Below, piece after piece: positions 31,993-43,487 of a stretch of DNA of 64,000 nucleotides (positions are counted from its first letter, which is position 1; every line of letters starts with the position of its first letter). The notes below the pieces were generated by a model. That model saw only the letters and a list, made by a program, of their open reading frames with translations, was not told the origin of the DNA and did no database searches. Source of the DNA: Dacryopinax spathularia (lineage: Eukaryota > Basidiomycota > Dacrymycetes > Dacrymycetales > Dacrymycetaceae). A program made the position numbers and the translations under genes. Location of the stretch: the NCBI GenBank assembly GCA_037974965.1, contig JBBPFI010000002.1, positions 1,116,001 through 1,180,000 of the forward strand. The letters run 5' to 3'.

Positions 31993-33525
31993 TCAGAAGG
32001 TAAAGAGCTCGCAGCCCACAGGTTCGTAAGCTGGGTTTGCCTTGTCGATTATGAACTGGAGCATCGCGTAAGGTTGAGGTCCGGTTTCTGCGCGACAAAA
32101 GTTAGAGCTCGAAAACTATGATCTCGCAGAACCATCACCCACGGGCGGTTTCGATAAGCGTCTGGTAAGAGCCACACAACACACCGGTAGGATCGTTCGG
32201 GTTGGTCTGCCGTTTGCGGGTCACGGTGGAATTCGTTCCAGTCGAATTACCTATCGGGAACCAGGTGCCATTGACGTTCGTGCCGAACTCCTTGGGATAG
32301 GCATTGTACAACGAAAAGATACCCTGACTGATCTCGATATCGGTGAGGGATGTCAGCCGATTGTGCCAGTTCGGAGGCGGACGTTCGCCAATATGAGCCC
32401 ATGATCCGTCGGACGCCGGAACCGCACCGAAGAACGAAGCAATCGTCTCAAGGTCGGGAGTATTGTTCTTGGCGGAGGAGGGAAATGCAGTGAAGAGGAA
32501 CGTAGCTGCGCCGTAATTGTGCAGCTGACTTGGGTGAGAATATGTCCTTATGCGAGTTGCCAAGACATACCCCGAGCTGTGGGAAATAGAGCCAGGGGTT
32601 CTCCACCCTGAGAGTGTCGTAACGCTGCGCGCGATATAACGCCAAGGCGTTGAAGTCAAAGAGACTGTTCCTCTATCAGCACAGCGAGAAATCACGGCAG
32701 ACCACCGTGACTCACGGGTTCTCGGCAGAGGAAGTCGACTTGGCCGTTTCAAGCATCATTCCGAACAAGGTTCCGTTGAAGCTGTGAGAGTCGCCAGTAA
32801 GATAATAATCATTTCGAGTGAGGGAAATATCTCTGGAACACCGGTCAGACCCCAGGGCAACCCTTCATGGAGAGGTCGTACAGTTCGAAGGTTCCGTGAC
32901 GACTGATCCCACCATAATCGCCGGTGAACTCGCCGTACTTGCCGGTCTGGAGAGGGACCGAATCTCCGATGGAAAGGAGCTCCGAGACAGGATCACCGTC
33001 GAGAACGAACCCGAGCATGGCAAGACCGACCGCCGCCCGAAAATCGATCTGCAGACGTATGAGGATCATTTGCGTACGAGAGTAGGAAGACGGCTCACGT
33101 TGTAGACATTCTGTAAGGCGGCAACCAGTTCATTGTAGGACGTGATGCCACCCCGAGAGATAAAGCCAAGGTTGGCCAGCGTGTTCAACCCTGGACTGAT
33201 GCTCTTTCAGAATGTACGACGGGAGCGTCAGGAATGCGATGACGTACCACGGACCACGCTGAGCACCGAGAGGGGGATCTTGGTAGTAGTGGGCATAGTC
33301 TCCAGGCGCAGGCACTTGTACACCTCCCTTGCCTGTACCAGCTTTGCCATCCATAAGCGCGCCTGTATACGGGAACTCGGAGGAATAGGGCTCCGCTCCA
33401 CGGCGCAAGAGGGGACCGTTGGCAGAGTTCTCAGGTGCACCAGTGAGTCGAGCGCCGTAGCCTGGGAAGGCACCCACGAGTACTGGAGCAGCAGCAAGAA
33501 GAATCGTGGCAGCGGAGGAGAACAT
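31993..33525 (-). CDS. Heme-thiolate peroxidase 1 (Peroxidase_2 family)
   Basis: A secreted member of the chloroperoxidase/unspecific peroxygenase family, in which a Cys thiolate binds heme and H2O2 drives oxidation or halogenation. Seven exons: 33525-33248, 33195-33099, 33048-32882, 32832-32716, 32664-32571, 32524-32143, 32087-31993. A signal peptide (MFSSAATILLAAAPVLVGA) precedes a short pro-region. The first intron splits the heme-ligand motif PCPGLNTLAN. The usual NHG or SHG after it is NLG here. Further landmarks are LGFVLDGDPVSE, FELDISLTRNDYY, GDSHSFNGTLFGMM and VENPWLYFP. The motif is ELD where short and long peroxygenases have EHD or EGD, and NYGAATF has Ala where the acid-base Glu is expected. 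Activity is therefore uncertain. Same exon plan as the copies at 35906 and 47945. Confidence 0.85.
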
Positions 33526-35905
33526 GACGAGCTGTATTCTGCTGGCTTGCTGAGATTTTGTTTGTTGAAATGGCGAGCCTTTATACGTGAAGGACGTGAC
33601 CTGGGGTCAGGCAGAGACCGACCCAGACGCCGGGCGTCCACGCACTCGGCATGGTGGATTACTGAGGCAGCATGGTCGCGCAGCGCGGCCAGCCATGGAA
33701 GATACGGGTGAGCGCTTGCCTCTTGATCTTGCACGCTCAGATAGTGCCTCGAGTGGCCCGGTAGAAGCCTGTTCACTTACTCAGGCCAAGCTTCCCCTTG
33801 GAAAGTGCGCCTCCTCCGTCCGGAAATGGAGCAATCTCTCAGCAGTCAGGCCATAGGAAGGCAAGAGTACGTGATCAAAGCCGCAATAGAAGACCGTATT
33901 GTCCACGTCGTAAACCAGATGGGCCCTATGAAGGCAAGGCAAGGCGCGGCGAGTCAAGCTATTGGGTCCGAGCTCCAGGATAGAAAACAGATTGCCAAAG
34001 AACAGTACGCAGTGTTGACTTGGCGCTGGCAGAAGATTGAGGTTCTACACAGAAAAGAAGCCCAAACGTAGTCCCGGACAGTTGGATAGAGGCCTGGTCG
34101 ACACGGAGTTGGCGCGCATTTTTATCGAGTCCGCAGTTGGGGTTTCATTGACCATACATAGGTGCGAAAAGGTGTGCTCTGTACACTGTACCGTTCAAAT
34201 TGTGATTGCGTCCTTGTTTATAAATCAGAAGTGCTTGCTTCGAGACCAGCACAATCAATGAGACTTACCTAGCAAGTCACCATTGCAGGGGTTGCTAAGC
34301 ATTCCAACTCAATGCATGTCCGAAGGCTTGAAGCGAGTGCCAAAACAGAGCGCTGTTGGAATCTCCTTTCTCCATCAGTCCGCAACGGCAGCAAGATTGG
34401 ACCAGCGGCACGGTAGCGCGCTTCGGCACAACGAGAATGCCGACATAGTCTCGGCCGACATGAGCTGCGAGTCACAACGCGACGTGCCTTCCGCAGTGTC
34501 GCCGCCCGCTCCTGCCGGGGCGCCAGCAATACGGTAGTAGTGGGTGGCAAGTTGTGTCCAGCTATACCAATTAGGCGGCGAAATGGTGCATTGCAGATGG
34601 TGTGTTCCTGCACTTTCGACGATGAACACCGCCAAGGTGCGGCTTCGGCGCCGCCGCCTCAAAACGAAAATGTTGACCCTGACACTATCTGATCCCGATC
34701 AGTTCGGATCGGGATCCAATCTCTGCCGTCCGCTTCTCCTGGCGCCGACCAGCGTGGCCAGCGCTCGCCCTTCAACTAGGACACCATACACTATTCACCC
34801 CTTCAAGGCGCGCCCTGCAGGACGAAATGCGGGGTCAGTGCTCTAACCTGTATCCTTTGCGTATGTGCTGATCATGGGGTTGACCCCCGAAACATACAAT
34901 TTGAGCACGTATTCAAGTTCTAATTACGTTCTCCACTGCGCGGCTTCAATCTCATTGCTCAGGCGTGCGCCGCACGTATTCTAAAAGTACCGAATGCACA
35001 GGGCACTCGTACCTAAAGCCTCCGAATGAACCTGCGCGCCTACCTCTATATCATCCGAAATAAGAAGTGGCCGTTTCGTGTCAAAGGTCCGCGGCAGCAA
35101 GCTATCGGAGCCCCTTATATACCAATAGTATTGCACATGTTCTCCTAATACCAGGAACCACGGCATATGAGTCACACGGAAGCGGGCCACGCTGCCCGAA
35201 CCGGGAGGAGACGACCGTTGTTGTTGCTATTATATCCGCTGCAGAACAGCCTGTTGGTGAGCTCTCAATACTTACTCTGTCGAGGGGTGCGAACCTGTTT
35301 GGTTCTGTATACTCTCTATCCTGCAGTTGTCGACATACTTGCCGTAGCTGGCAAAGCAAAAGGGCACGGAGCAACAAGAAAGGGAAGAGCCGGGCGCAGC
35401 CCCATCTGAGCGCCTGCCTGCCGGGTCCACTCCAATCCTTCCGAAGTTCACAGTCGAGACATACGAGGCAATAGCGCGATACCGCAAGGCTGCAGAGTAT
35501 TTCGATCCCTTCAACGACATTAGCCCGAAAAGGACACGTAGGTACGTAGCGGGTAGCTAGGTGGACGAGCACTGGTTTGGAGGCGGGGCGCCCTCTTTGT
35601 GATCATTGTTTCTGCAAAAGCATGCGTCAGGTTTAGGCAGCATATGGTCTAGGCCTGCCCGAACCATCGCGAACAAGGCCTCAAAGAAGGCTAGACGGGG
35701 CCCGGTGAATGCGGAACCGATGTTCCTGAGTTTTCGGAGCCGACCGATAACCGAGATTGGGCATCGTGTGCCTGTCTTCTGAAAGGAGATAACGGCCCTA
35801 AAACCCCATGGTTTCTCCCTTCGTTCCCATGGTGCCAGCTGGTATCACACCATAATATATTATAAGGATGCAATGAATAATTAGATGCGCAAGGAGCAAA
35901 CGTCC
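33526..35905. other. Long intergenic region, no gene seen
   Basis: About 2.4 kb between two peroxidase genes. Short open frames on both strands lack recognisable features. One perfect hairpin, GATCCCGATC (34691-34700) with GATCGGGATC (34707-34716), was noted. Nothing else was seen. Confidence 0.45.
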
Positions 35906-37438
35906 TCAAAGCGTGAACAGTTGACACCCAACCTGCGCGAACACGGGATTGGCTTTCTCGATGACAAATTGGAGCATGGCATATGGTTGAGGAGCAGCCT
36001 CTGCCGGATAGTCAGTCTATGTCGGCGCATCTGCACGAGACGATGCTTACGAGCATGCTGAAGAATCTCATCATAAGCGCCGCAGAGAACGCCGTTCGGG
36101 TCCAGCGGGTTAGTCTGACGCTTCCGCTGGCTGATGCTGCTCGTGTTGCTCAGGGGGTACCAGACGCCATTGACATTTGCGCCGTATTCCTTTGGATAGG
36201 CGGCGTACATCTCGGTGATGCCGCTGCTCACGTCCGCGAGGCCGAGAGGCGTGACCCGGTTGAACCAGTTCGGCGGAGTACGCTCGCCGACGTGTGTCCA
36301 AGTACCATCAGGGAGCTGGACAGCACCAAAGAACGAAGAGATCGTCTCCAGGTCGGGCGTATAGTTCTTGGCGGAAGACGGGAAGGTGTTATAGAGGAAG
36401 GTCGCGGCGCCGTAGTTGTGGAGCTGTCGGATAATCAGCAGTGCTCTTCTAGCAGGAAGAATGAAAGACTCACAGCAAGCTGCGGGAAGTACAGCCACGG
36501 GTTTTCCACCCGAGCACGGTCGTACTGCTGCGACCGGTAGAGCGCCATAGCATTGAAGTCGAAGAGGCTAGAGTATGGTTGGCATGACCCTCACGGAAGG
36601 ACAGCGGGGCTCCACTTACGGGTTCTCGGCGGAAGACGTCGACTTGGCGGTTTCGACCATCATGCCGAAAAGGGTGCCATTGAAGCTGTGGGAATCGCCG
36701 TTGAGGAAGTAGTCGTTACGAGTCAAGGACACGTCCCTGGGTCGATGATTAGCGTGAAGTATACTTAATCCGCAAACAGGGACATACAGTTCGAAGGTAC
36801 CATGGTTGTCGACTCCCCCATATTCACCAGTGTACTCGCCTGGGTGTCCGGTCTGAAGTGGCACCGACGCGCCGATGGACATCATCTCCGAGACGGGATC
36901 ACCATCCAGCACAAAACCAAGCACGGTGAGAGCAACGGCGACCGAGAAGTCGACCTGCCAGGGCGATCAGTATGCAGACACGCATGAGCGGCTCGCAAGA
37001 GCGTACGTTATACGCGTTCTGCAATCCAGCGACCATCTCGGTGTACGTTGTGATACCGTCTCGGGAGAGGAAACCGTGGTTGGCAAGCGCATTCAGACCG
37101 GGGCTAATCGTAGGTTAGGACAGAGTTGTCTGCACATGACGAGAAGCGTCAACGTACCAAGGGCCCCGCTGAGCGCCGATGGGTGGATCCTCGTAGTAGT
37201 GGGCATAGTCGCCCGGCGCCGGTACCTGCACACCTCCCACTCCCGTACCGGCCTGCCCGTTGAGCGTGGCGCCGGTGTAGGGGAACTGAGGGGAATACGG
37301 TGCAGCAGCCCGTCTCAGGATGGGATATTTCCCCGTGTTATCGTTACGCGGACCAGCGAATCTCCTGGCATAGGCGGGAAAAGCCTCAACCGCGACAGGC
37401 GTGGACGCCAACAACAGGGAGATAGCCGAGAGCAACAT
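35906..37438 (-). CDS. Heme-thiolate peroxidase 2 (Peroxidase_2 family)
   Basis: Paralog of the gene at 31993 on the same strand. Seven exons: 37438-37158, 37103-37007, 36954-36788, 36736-36620, 36567-36474, 36423-36051, 36000-35906. Signal peptide MLLSAISLLLASTPVAVEA. The heme-ligand motif PCPGLNALANHG is complete and again split by the first intron after PC. GFVLDGDPVSEMMS, FELDVSLTRNDYF, GDSHSFNGTLFGMM, VENPWLYFP and NYGAATF follow. It shares the ELD and NYGA variants with the other two copies but keeps the NHG His that copy 1 lacks. Asn-X-Ser/Thr sites (NGT, NYT, NTS) suit a secreted glycoprotein. The substrate is unknown. Confidence 0.87.
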
Positions 37439-38693
37439 GGTAACTGAGAGAGGGCGCTAGAGGACAAGCACCTTAGGCGACAAGGATACCGTCGACAGGC
37501 GACCTTTATACCGCCTTACAGCCAGGAACGAGGACCGGGTATAGCTGAAGAGCTACATAGATCCATGGACTGTCCAACGATAGTCCCAATCGCCTGATTC
37601 AAGGATTCGGCAGAAAACAGCAGGCTGCAGCACTTCGCGAAGACTGTTCTGCCGGTTGTCCATGGGTTGTTCATGATGAGAAGCCATTTCTCGGCGGCCG
37701 TGTTGGTGGTGAGCGGCCCGATGGTAGCATTGTCGAGCAGGGTGAACAGCATATGCAACCTTTCTCAGGACATGCGATAGAGCGGCATGTAGGGCGGGAG
37801 CGCCCCGGGACGAACGCTGGCCCAAGAGAGCAAGAGCAAGAAGGGACTAATGAACTAACGTAGAGTTGTGGCGGGGAATGCATCCAATGATACTGATGTA
37901 GATCATCGCAGCTCCCAGGTACAGATGCGGAGCCAGTGCTGGCACCTCTCCGAGCCCTCTTCGTGATCCGCTAAGCTCAAGAGGCACAATGCCGCTACGC
38001 ATGTAATACGAGCTTTGTCACTTGCAATCGTTCGTCGTACGAGACATTGCCAGTAAAGCTCGGGGCCGTGGTCAGAAGAAAGGTGAAAGGTGTTTTCAGA
38101 TGCAATAGGTGGAAGTTCCATTGACCAGAAGGTGAGGTCGTTGTCTTGCTGGCAGGGCAGCCGGCAAGGTTCCTTGGTTCCCATTAGCAAAATCCTGAGG
38201 GCCCTCATGCGCGGCCCAGGAAATGAGCGGATGGGCCAACGTCTTTGTGCATCCCGCTGATGGAGGTGAGAAAGTCCAAAGGCGAAGACAGAAAGTAGGA
38301 GGCAGGGTCGTATGGCTAGACGCAAGCGTGTCAAAGGGAGCAAGCCCGTGTATGCGCCGCTGGAAGACGCAGGTCGTCTATGCATAAATGCGGCAACTCC
38401 TCTGTAAAAGCAAGTTTCGGCGCCCGTATCACTAACGCGTCGTTGGAGGCAGGCCCGCGGACAGGACCTGGCCGAGAACGTCATACAAAGAGGACGTCGT
38501 CTGACCCGGGATTAGGACCAGCGGCAGCGCAGTCTACTACGACCGAACAGCAAATGGATGTGATGATGGTGCATTAGACGCATGGGCATAGACTGCATAT
38601 CACATGTAATACCGCCTGCGGACAGTGCCGCTCGTACCATGCATCCTTTTCCCGTAATCAACGCAGTAGACCCCAATAACCCGAAGCGTGAAT
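37439..38693. other. Intergenic, no gene seen
   Basis: About 1.25 kb between the start of peroxidase 2 and the 3' end of RPS6. No open frame here has recognisable features. Confidence 0.45.
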
Positions 38694-39584
38694 CTACGCG
38701 GTGTGGGCATGGGCCTTGGCCGTAACGGCGTGGCGGTGAGCCAGGACCTTCGCCTTCTTCTCCGCAACGCGCTTGGCCAAGAGAACCTCGTACTCCGCCT
38801 TCTGCTCCTTCTGGGCCTCGGTCCGGCGCTTCTTGAGCGACCGGAGGTGACGGCGGCGTTGGAGACGGAGGGGAGTGACGAGACGCTGGATCTTGGGACT
38901 GCACAACAGGATGAGAATCCGGAGTAGCACTTTTGAAAATGATAGACGTACGCCTTCTTGTATGGTTTGGCTTCCGGGTTCTTCTGGCTCTTAACCTCTC
39001 TCCGCACAACGAACTTCCGGACATCATCCTCCTTCGACAGGTTGAAGAACCTCCGGATCTTGGTAGCCCTCTTGGGCCCAAGGCGCTGGGGAATGACGGT
39101 ATCGGTCAGGCCGGGGATCTCCTCATCGCCCTTCTTGACGATGATGACGGAAAGAACAGCGATGTCGGGGCCGACGATGCAGCCACGCACGGACTTGCGC
39201 TTGCGCTCACCAGTGCGCCGCGGGCGGTAGCAGGAGTGGCCCTCGGAGAGGAGGAGGCGGACACGGTACGGCAGCAGAACACCCTGCTTCATAGGGAAAC
39301 CCTGCTTGTCGTTGCCACCAGTGATGCGGAAGACGTAGCCCTTCCACTCGTCACCGATCGAGTCGGCGGGGACCTCCTGGCCCATGCGCTTGTCGAAAAA
39401 GATACGGCTGCGGCATGCGTCAGCATTTCAACATAGCATTCCCTTGAGCACACCACGCACTAGTTGCGCTCATTCTCGACGTCGATGAGCTTTTGCGCGC
39501 CAGTGGCGGGGTCTGAAGAGTAACATGAGCATCACAAGCAAGCTCGCTGTCCGTAGATAACATACTGGCAATGTTGAGCTTCAT
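38694..39584 (-). CDS. RPS6: 40S ribosomal protein S6 (eS6)
   Basis: A structural protein of the small cytosolic ribosomal subunit and a TOR-pathway phosphorylation target in fungi and animals. Four exons: 39584-39566 (MKLNIA plus one base), 39512-39461, 39407-38952, 38898-38694. Recognised segments are [69 protein letters not shown] and [10 protein letters not shown]. About 243 residues, the family's usual size. The long basic C-terminal helix is present. Its end ([15 protein letters not shown]) lacks the Ser-rich RRRLSS phosphorylation cluster of yeast and animal S6. It is divergent to RPS13 with 325 bases between starts. Confidence 0.96.
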
Positions 39585-39909
39585 ATTGCCGGAGTCGGTC
39601 TACCCGTCGAAGGTCGAAGTCGGTGCAGCCGAACGAAACTGGTGTATGGGATGGGCGACGACGACACACTGAGAGAGGGACCGACAACGAGCGGAGCCAA
39701 AAGTTGGTGCTGTACAGTTGAGGCTGCACTCAGCGAGGAAATTGCTTCCGAGTGACATTCAGCTTCCATCCGTATACTGCCCTGACCGCTCGTCGCCGTA
39801 CGCACGCTATTGCTCGCTGTCAGTAGGTCCCTCCCTTCCTCCCAAAACTAATCAGTGAGTACATCGGTTGGAATGCGTCGATGAGGTACTTACAACCGTC
39901 CAGGCAGCC
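39585..39909. promoter_or_regulatory. Shared upstream region of RPS6 and RPS13
   Basis: 325 bases between two divergent 40S protein genes. No TATA box was seen, as is common for ribosomal protein genes. A shared promoter would give balanced expression of two subunit components. Confidence 0.6.
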
Positions 39910-40474
39910 ATGGGTCGTATGCACGCGCCCGGAAAGGGCATTTGTACGTCGTTCTGCTCGCGGAAAGACGTGAACGAGCGCTGACGGGTGGTTTACAGCG
40001 TCCTCCGCTCTCCCCTACTCCCGCGCTCCCCCTTCCTGGAACAAGACCACTCCGGAGGAAGTCTGCGACCAGATCTTCAAGCTGGCTCGCAAGGGCCTCA
40101 CCCCCTCCCAGATCGGTGTCCAGCTGCGTGATTCCCAGGGTATCCCCCAGGTGAAGACGATCACCGGTAACAAGATCCTCCGTATCCTCAAGTCCAACGG
40201 TGCGTGCGCTTGAACCTGCGAACAAACACCGTTTGCTCATGTGCGATGTGCAGGCCTCGCTCCCTCCATCCCTGAGGACCTTTGGCACCTGGTCAAGAAG
40301 GCCGTCGCTGTCCGGAAACACCTCGAGGTGAACAGGAAGGACAAGGACTCCAAGTTCCGTCTTATCCTCATCGAGTCCCGTATCCACCGTCTCGCCCGGT
40401 ACTACAAGACGAAGCAGCAGCTCCCGCCGACGTTCAAGTATGACGCGGCGACTGCTTCCACCCTGGTTGCATGA
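39910..40474 (+). CDS. RPS13: 40S ribosomal protein S13 (uS15)
   Basis: A core protein of the small ribosomal subunit that binds 18S rRNA. Three exons: 39910-39943, 39999-40199, 40254-40474, giving 151 residues, the family length. The start [12 protein letters not shown] is diagnostic. [70 protein letters not shown] and [20 protein letters not shown] follow in order. The only notable difference from other fungi is the short Ala/Thr-rich end. It is divergent to RPS6 and convergent with the SPC2 gene. Confidence 0.97.
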
Positions 40475-40943
40475 GGTGTTGTGGGTTGTGATGTGCTCGT
40501 GTGTAGAGAGTTGGTGCAGATGATGATGATGGGCCGTGGGCTGGGTTCGGTCTATGGCTTATGTTTTGGGAGACGCTTGTGTGTGCTATGTCTATGCGAG
40601 CAAAATGAACCATGCTTCTATCCCAAAATGCTGGCGCCGTGCGCTCTCTGCGTTTCGGCTACGTGAGCTTCAGAGTTGATATATGGACCCAGTGAATGTA
40701 TCACCGCCACTTTCACTCGGTGTCTGGCGTTTCCGTCTGACGTGTGCACTACTACGGCGGGAGGGATGCTGCATTAGAGAGGAACGCGACGTCTCTGAAG
40801 GACACACAGGTGTTTAGTAGAACGCAGCAGGTGCGCCGAACACGGTGACAACAAGGGTGGTTCACGATCCTCACAAAGCCAGGGATATCATACATTTTCG
40901 CTCAACCTCACAACGAGCGGGTATACTCGCCCCACAGCCCAAA
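40475..40943. other. 3' flanks of RPS13 and SPC2, no gene seen
   Basis: About 470 bases between convergent genes. No supported feature. Confidence 0.5.
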
Positions 40944-41802
40944 TCACGTCCTAACCCCCATAGCACCCGCCACCAAATCCCCCACCATCCTCTCAAAACC
41001 CCCAACATCCATATTCCCCTCCTCATCAAACCACCTCGCCACGGGCGTCTCCAGGACGGGCTTAGGACTCGCAGAATGGAGGAGCGTCTTGCCTGAGTTC
41101 GTTGTGCGTTTGTAGGAGAGTGTGAGCGTGTAGGTGGGGTTTGTGCGGGGCTTGGGGTTGAGCTTGGAGGATACGGTGATGCGTTCTGTTTCGATCTGTG
41201 TGGTGTTGTCAGAGAGCGTGTAATATCAGCTTGCGGACAGGCACGCACCCGGCCGGCGACACTTCGCCGTTTGCCGACAAAGATGATGTCTTTCTCTACG
41301 AACCACTGATAGAGGTAATGCAGCGTGCTCAGCAGGCAGTATCTTCCCACCAGTCAACAATCGCCTAGGGCGGGGTCCAGACAGGATGCTCACATTGCCA
41401 CGCCAACAGCGACGCCAAGCTTCGACTTCTCAAACTCCACAAAGTAGCCATACGCGCCCGTCGCGCCCGCTACTAGGACCGCTCCCCACCCCAAAGCAAG
41501 CTTGATATCCGTATGTCTATGATTCTGCTTAAACTGGTCGGGCCGAGTGAGCAGCTATCCAAAACAACACAACAACTCGTCAGTCCATCTTCGTACTAGA
41601 GTGTGAGTTGGAGACGTACGCGCCGGACAGCATCATCCAACGCGTCCTTCACTTCCCTCAGATGCGCGTTATTGACCTTCACGGGCTCAGACTCGGGGAG
41701 GACGAGCACGGCGGTCGGGTCGTTCCCAGCGTCAGCAGTATCGACCTTGACTTCTGCGGTCGATGTCTCGCCCGAGCCGTTCTTTCGTTTCTTCGCGGCC
41801 AT
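40944..41802 (-). CDS. SPC2: Signal peptidase complex subunit 2 (SPC25)
   Basis: A subunit of the ER signal peptidase complex, which removes signal peptides from secreted proteins. Four exons: 41802-41620, 41554-41394, 41342-41249, 41195-40944, about 229 residues. An acidic/charged N-terminus leads to VNNAHLREVKDALDDAVRR and then HTDIKLALGWGAVLVAGATG. Two hydrophobic membrane spans follow (LALGWGAVLVAGATGAYGYF and LGVAVGVAIYCLLSTLHYLY). Then come the family segment WFVEKDIIFVGKR and a C-terminal beta-rich domain (PTYTLTLSY, SGKTLLH, VARWFDEEGNMD). Length and topology fit the family. The window's secreted peroxidases and esterases would be its clients. Confidence 0.88.
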
Positions 41803-42151
41803 GCCTGCGCCGTCTCCGGTGTATTGTACGGCAAGTCGAGTGAGGAGAGCTGGAGTCCCGAGTCGTCGACGACGACAACAGCTTGTGAGGTTATGCGTCC
41901 GGAGCCTATTTTCGGTGTCGGTGTCGTGTCGAGGGATGGCGACGTGTCGCGAGTTTGTGAGGGATTAGGAAAGCAAGGGTCTTCTTCTTGGCAACTCTGC
42001 CCGGTGTCATCGAGCAACTGGTCGCCCCCACACGGTGCAAGGCGGGGAGGAGTCATCTCTGTCCGCTTCCTTCACCTCAACATGCGGCATACATAACCCA
42101 CGCTCATTTCTGTCAGCTTTGCTTGGTTGATCGTTCCCCCCTAACGAAAGG
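41803..42151. other. Shared upstream region of SPC2 and the GFA gene
   Basis: 349 bases between divergent starts. No gene seen; presumably holds both promoters. Confidence 0.5.
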
Positions 42152-43267
42152 ATGCTCGAGTTCCCCGCCTCTGCTGCATGTTACTGCGGCGCCTGCGAAT
42201 ACCCGCTCACGCTCTACGCGCCCTCAAACCCCGTCTCATGCGACCTATGTCACTGCGACTCCTGCCGCGCCTGGTCCGGCGGCCTATCCACCGCTGCCAT
42301 CCGCTCGTCCCCTCCTCCATCATCGCTACTCTCCTCGGGTGCCTTAACGGGCTACTCCACCAGCTCGGGGACGACCCGATACTTCTGCACGAAATGCGGG
42401 ACGCATGTGCAGGGCCACCATCACAAGCCGGAGCAGGGCGAGGCGTATTGGATCGTCAATGTTGGAGCTGTGAAGGACTGGGGCGAGCTCAAGGTCGTGA
42501 TGGACGAGCATTGGTTTGTGGAGGATACGAAAGACGGCGGTGGGGCCGAGTTTTGGAGGAAGGGGAGGTGGTGGACTGGTAAGGCGTCGGAGAGCGAGGA
42601 GCTACCTCGAGACTGGCGCGCTCCTACTGCCCAGGCCGCTACAGAGGGAGGTGAGAACGAAAGGTTGCATGCGGAGTGTCATTGTGGCGGGATATCATTC
42701 TACATCACTCGCCCGACCGAGGAGTCCAAGTCTGCCTCCCGCCCCGGCTGGGGCTACATGCTCGGCCCCTACCCCCTCTCAGCCACACGAGACGAAAAGA
42801 ACGAACTGTGGTGGCTGCGCCCGTTCGGAGCAGAGAAACGTACGCACTACCTGACGGGTATATGCGCGTGCGAGACGTGTCAGCGCGGGCTTGGGTTCTG
42901 GGGCCCTGCATGGGCCTACGTGCCGTTGTGCAATATGGAGACTGCTGAGGGTGCGAGGCTGGAGCTGAGCAAGTTGCCGACGCTAAGGTCGGCTAATAGG
43001 GGCGATTATAAGGACGTGCACCGAGATTTCTGCGGGAGGTGCGGCGCGAGCGTGTTTTGGTGGCAGGAGTCAAGGGGAACGGTGATCGATGTTGCTGTTG
43101 GGCTGCTGACGGCGCCGGAGGGCGCGAGGGCGGAGAACTGGTTGGGGTGGGTTACGGCGGGCGTTATGAGGGAGGAGCAGGGGAGGCCGGAGAATGTGTA
43201 TAAGGAGCTGGGCGATGGAATTAGAGCATATGGGAAGCGGTTGAAGGCCAAGGAAGCTGCGCACTGA
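42152..43267 (+). CDS. Two-domain GFA (CENP-V/Gfa-like) zinc protein
   Basis: The GFA fold is named after glutathione-dependent formaldehyde-activating enzyme. Most fungal members have unknown substrates. One exon, 371 residues. Domain 1 (about residues 8-140) has CYCGACEYP, CDLCHCDSCRAWSGG and FCTKCGTHV, the expected Cys-X-Cys and CXXC zinc ligands. Domain 2 (about 175-345) repeats the pattern: CHCGGISF, CACETCQRGLGFWGPAW and FCGRCGASVFWW. A tandem GFA protein of this kind could hold four zinc ions. No signal peptide was seen. Divergent to SPC2. Function beyond the fold is not clear. Confidence 0.87.
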   Translation: MLEFPASAACYCGACEYPLTLYAPSNPVSCDLCHCDSCRAWSGGLSTAAIRSSPPPSSLLSSGALTGYSTSSGTTRYFCTKCGTHVQGHHHKPEQGEAYWIVNVGAVKDWGELKVVMDEHWFVEDTKDGGGAEFWRKGRWWTGKASESEELPRDWRAPTAQAATEGGENERLHAECHCGGISFYITRPTEESKSASRPGWGYMLGPYPLSATRDEKNELWWLRPFGAEKRTHYLTGICACETCQRGLGFWGPAWAYVPLCNMETAEGARLELSKLPTLRSANRGDYKDVHRDFCGRCGASVFWWQESRGTVIDVAVGLLTAPEGARAENWLGWVTAGVMREEQGRPENVYKELGDGIRAYGKRLKAKEAAH

Positions 43268-43487
43268 CGGAATAGGCGAAACGAAACACATGTCGGGTTG
43301 AAGGGATTTGGTCAAGTTTGTAATTGAATAATTTGCTCGAGGTGCAGTCGAGCGTATGCATAGTCTGACGAGCGTTCGCACACGGTATATGCCGATATTT
43401 CAACAACCCATTGAATAATGGAATACCCGAATGATGGTATAGACAATGTAGCATCTCCTCTCCTCTCCCGTCCCAACCCCATCACGC

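Noticed and set aside
33526-35905. Search for a gene, tRNA or repeat in the long peroxidase gap
   Set aside because: No open frame with family features, no tRNA-like B box, and only a single short hairpin at 34691-34716.
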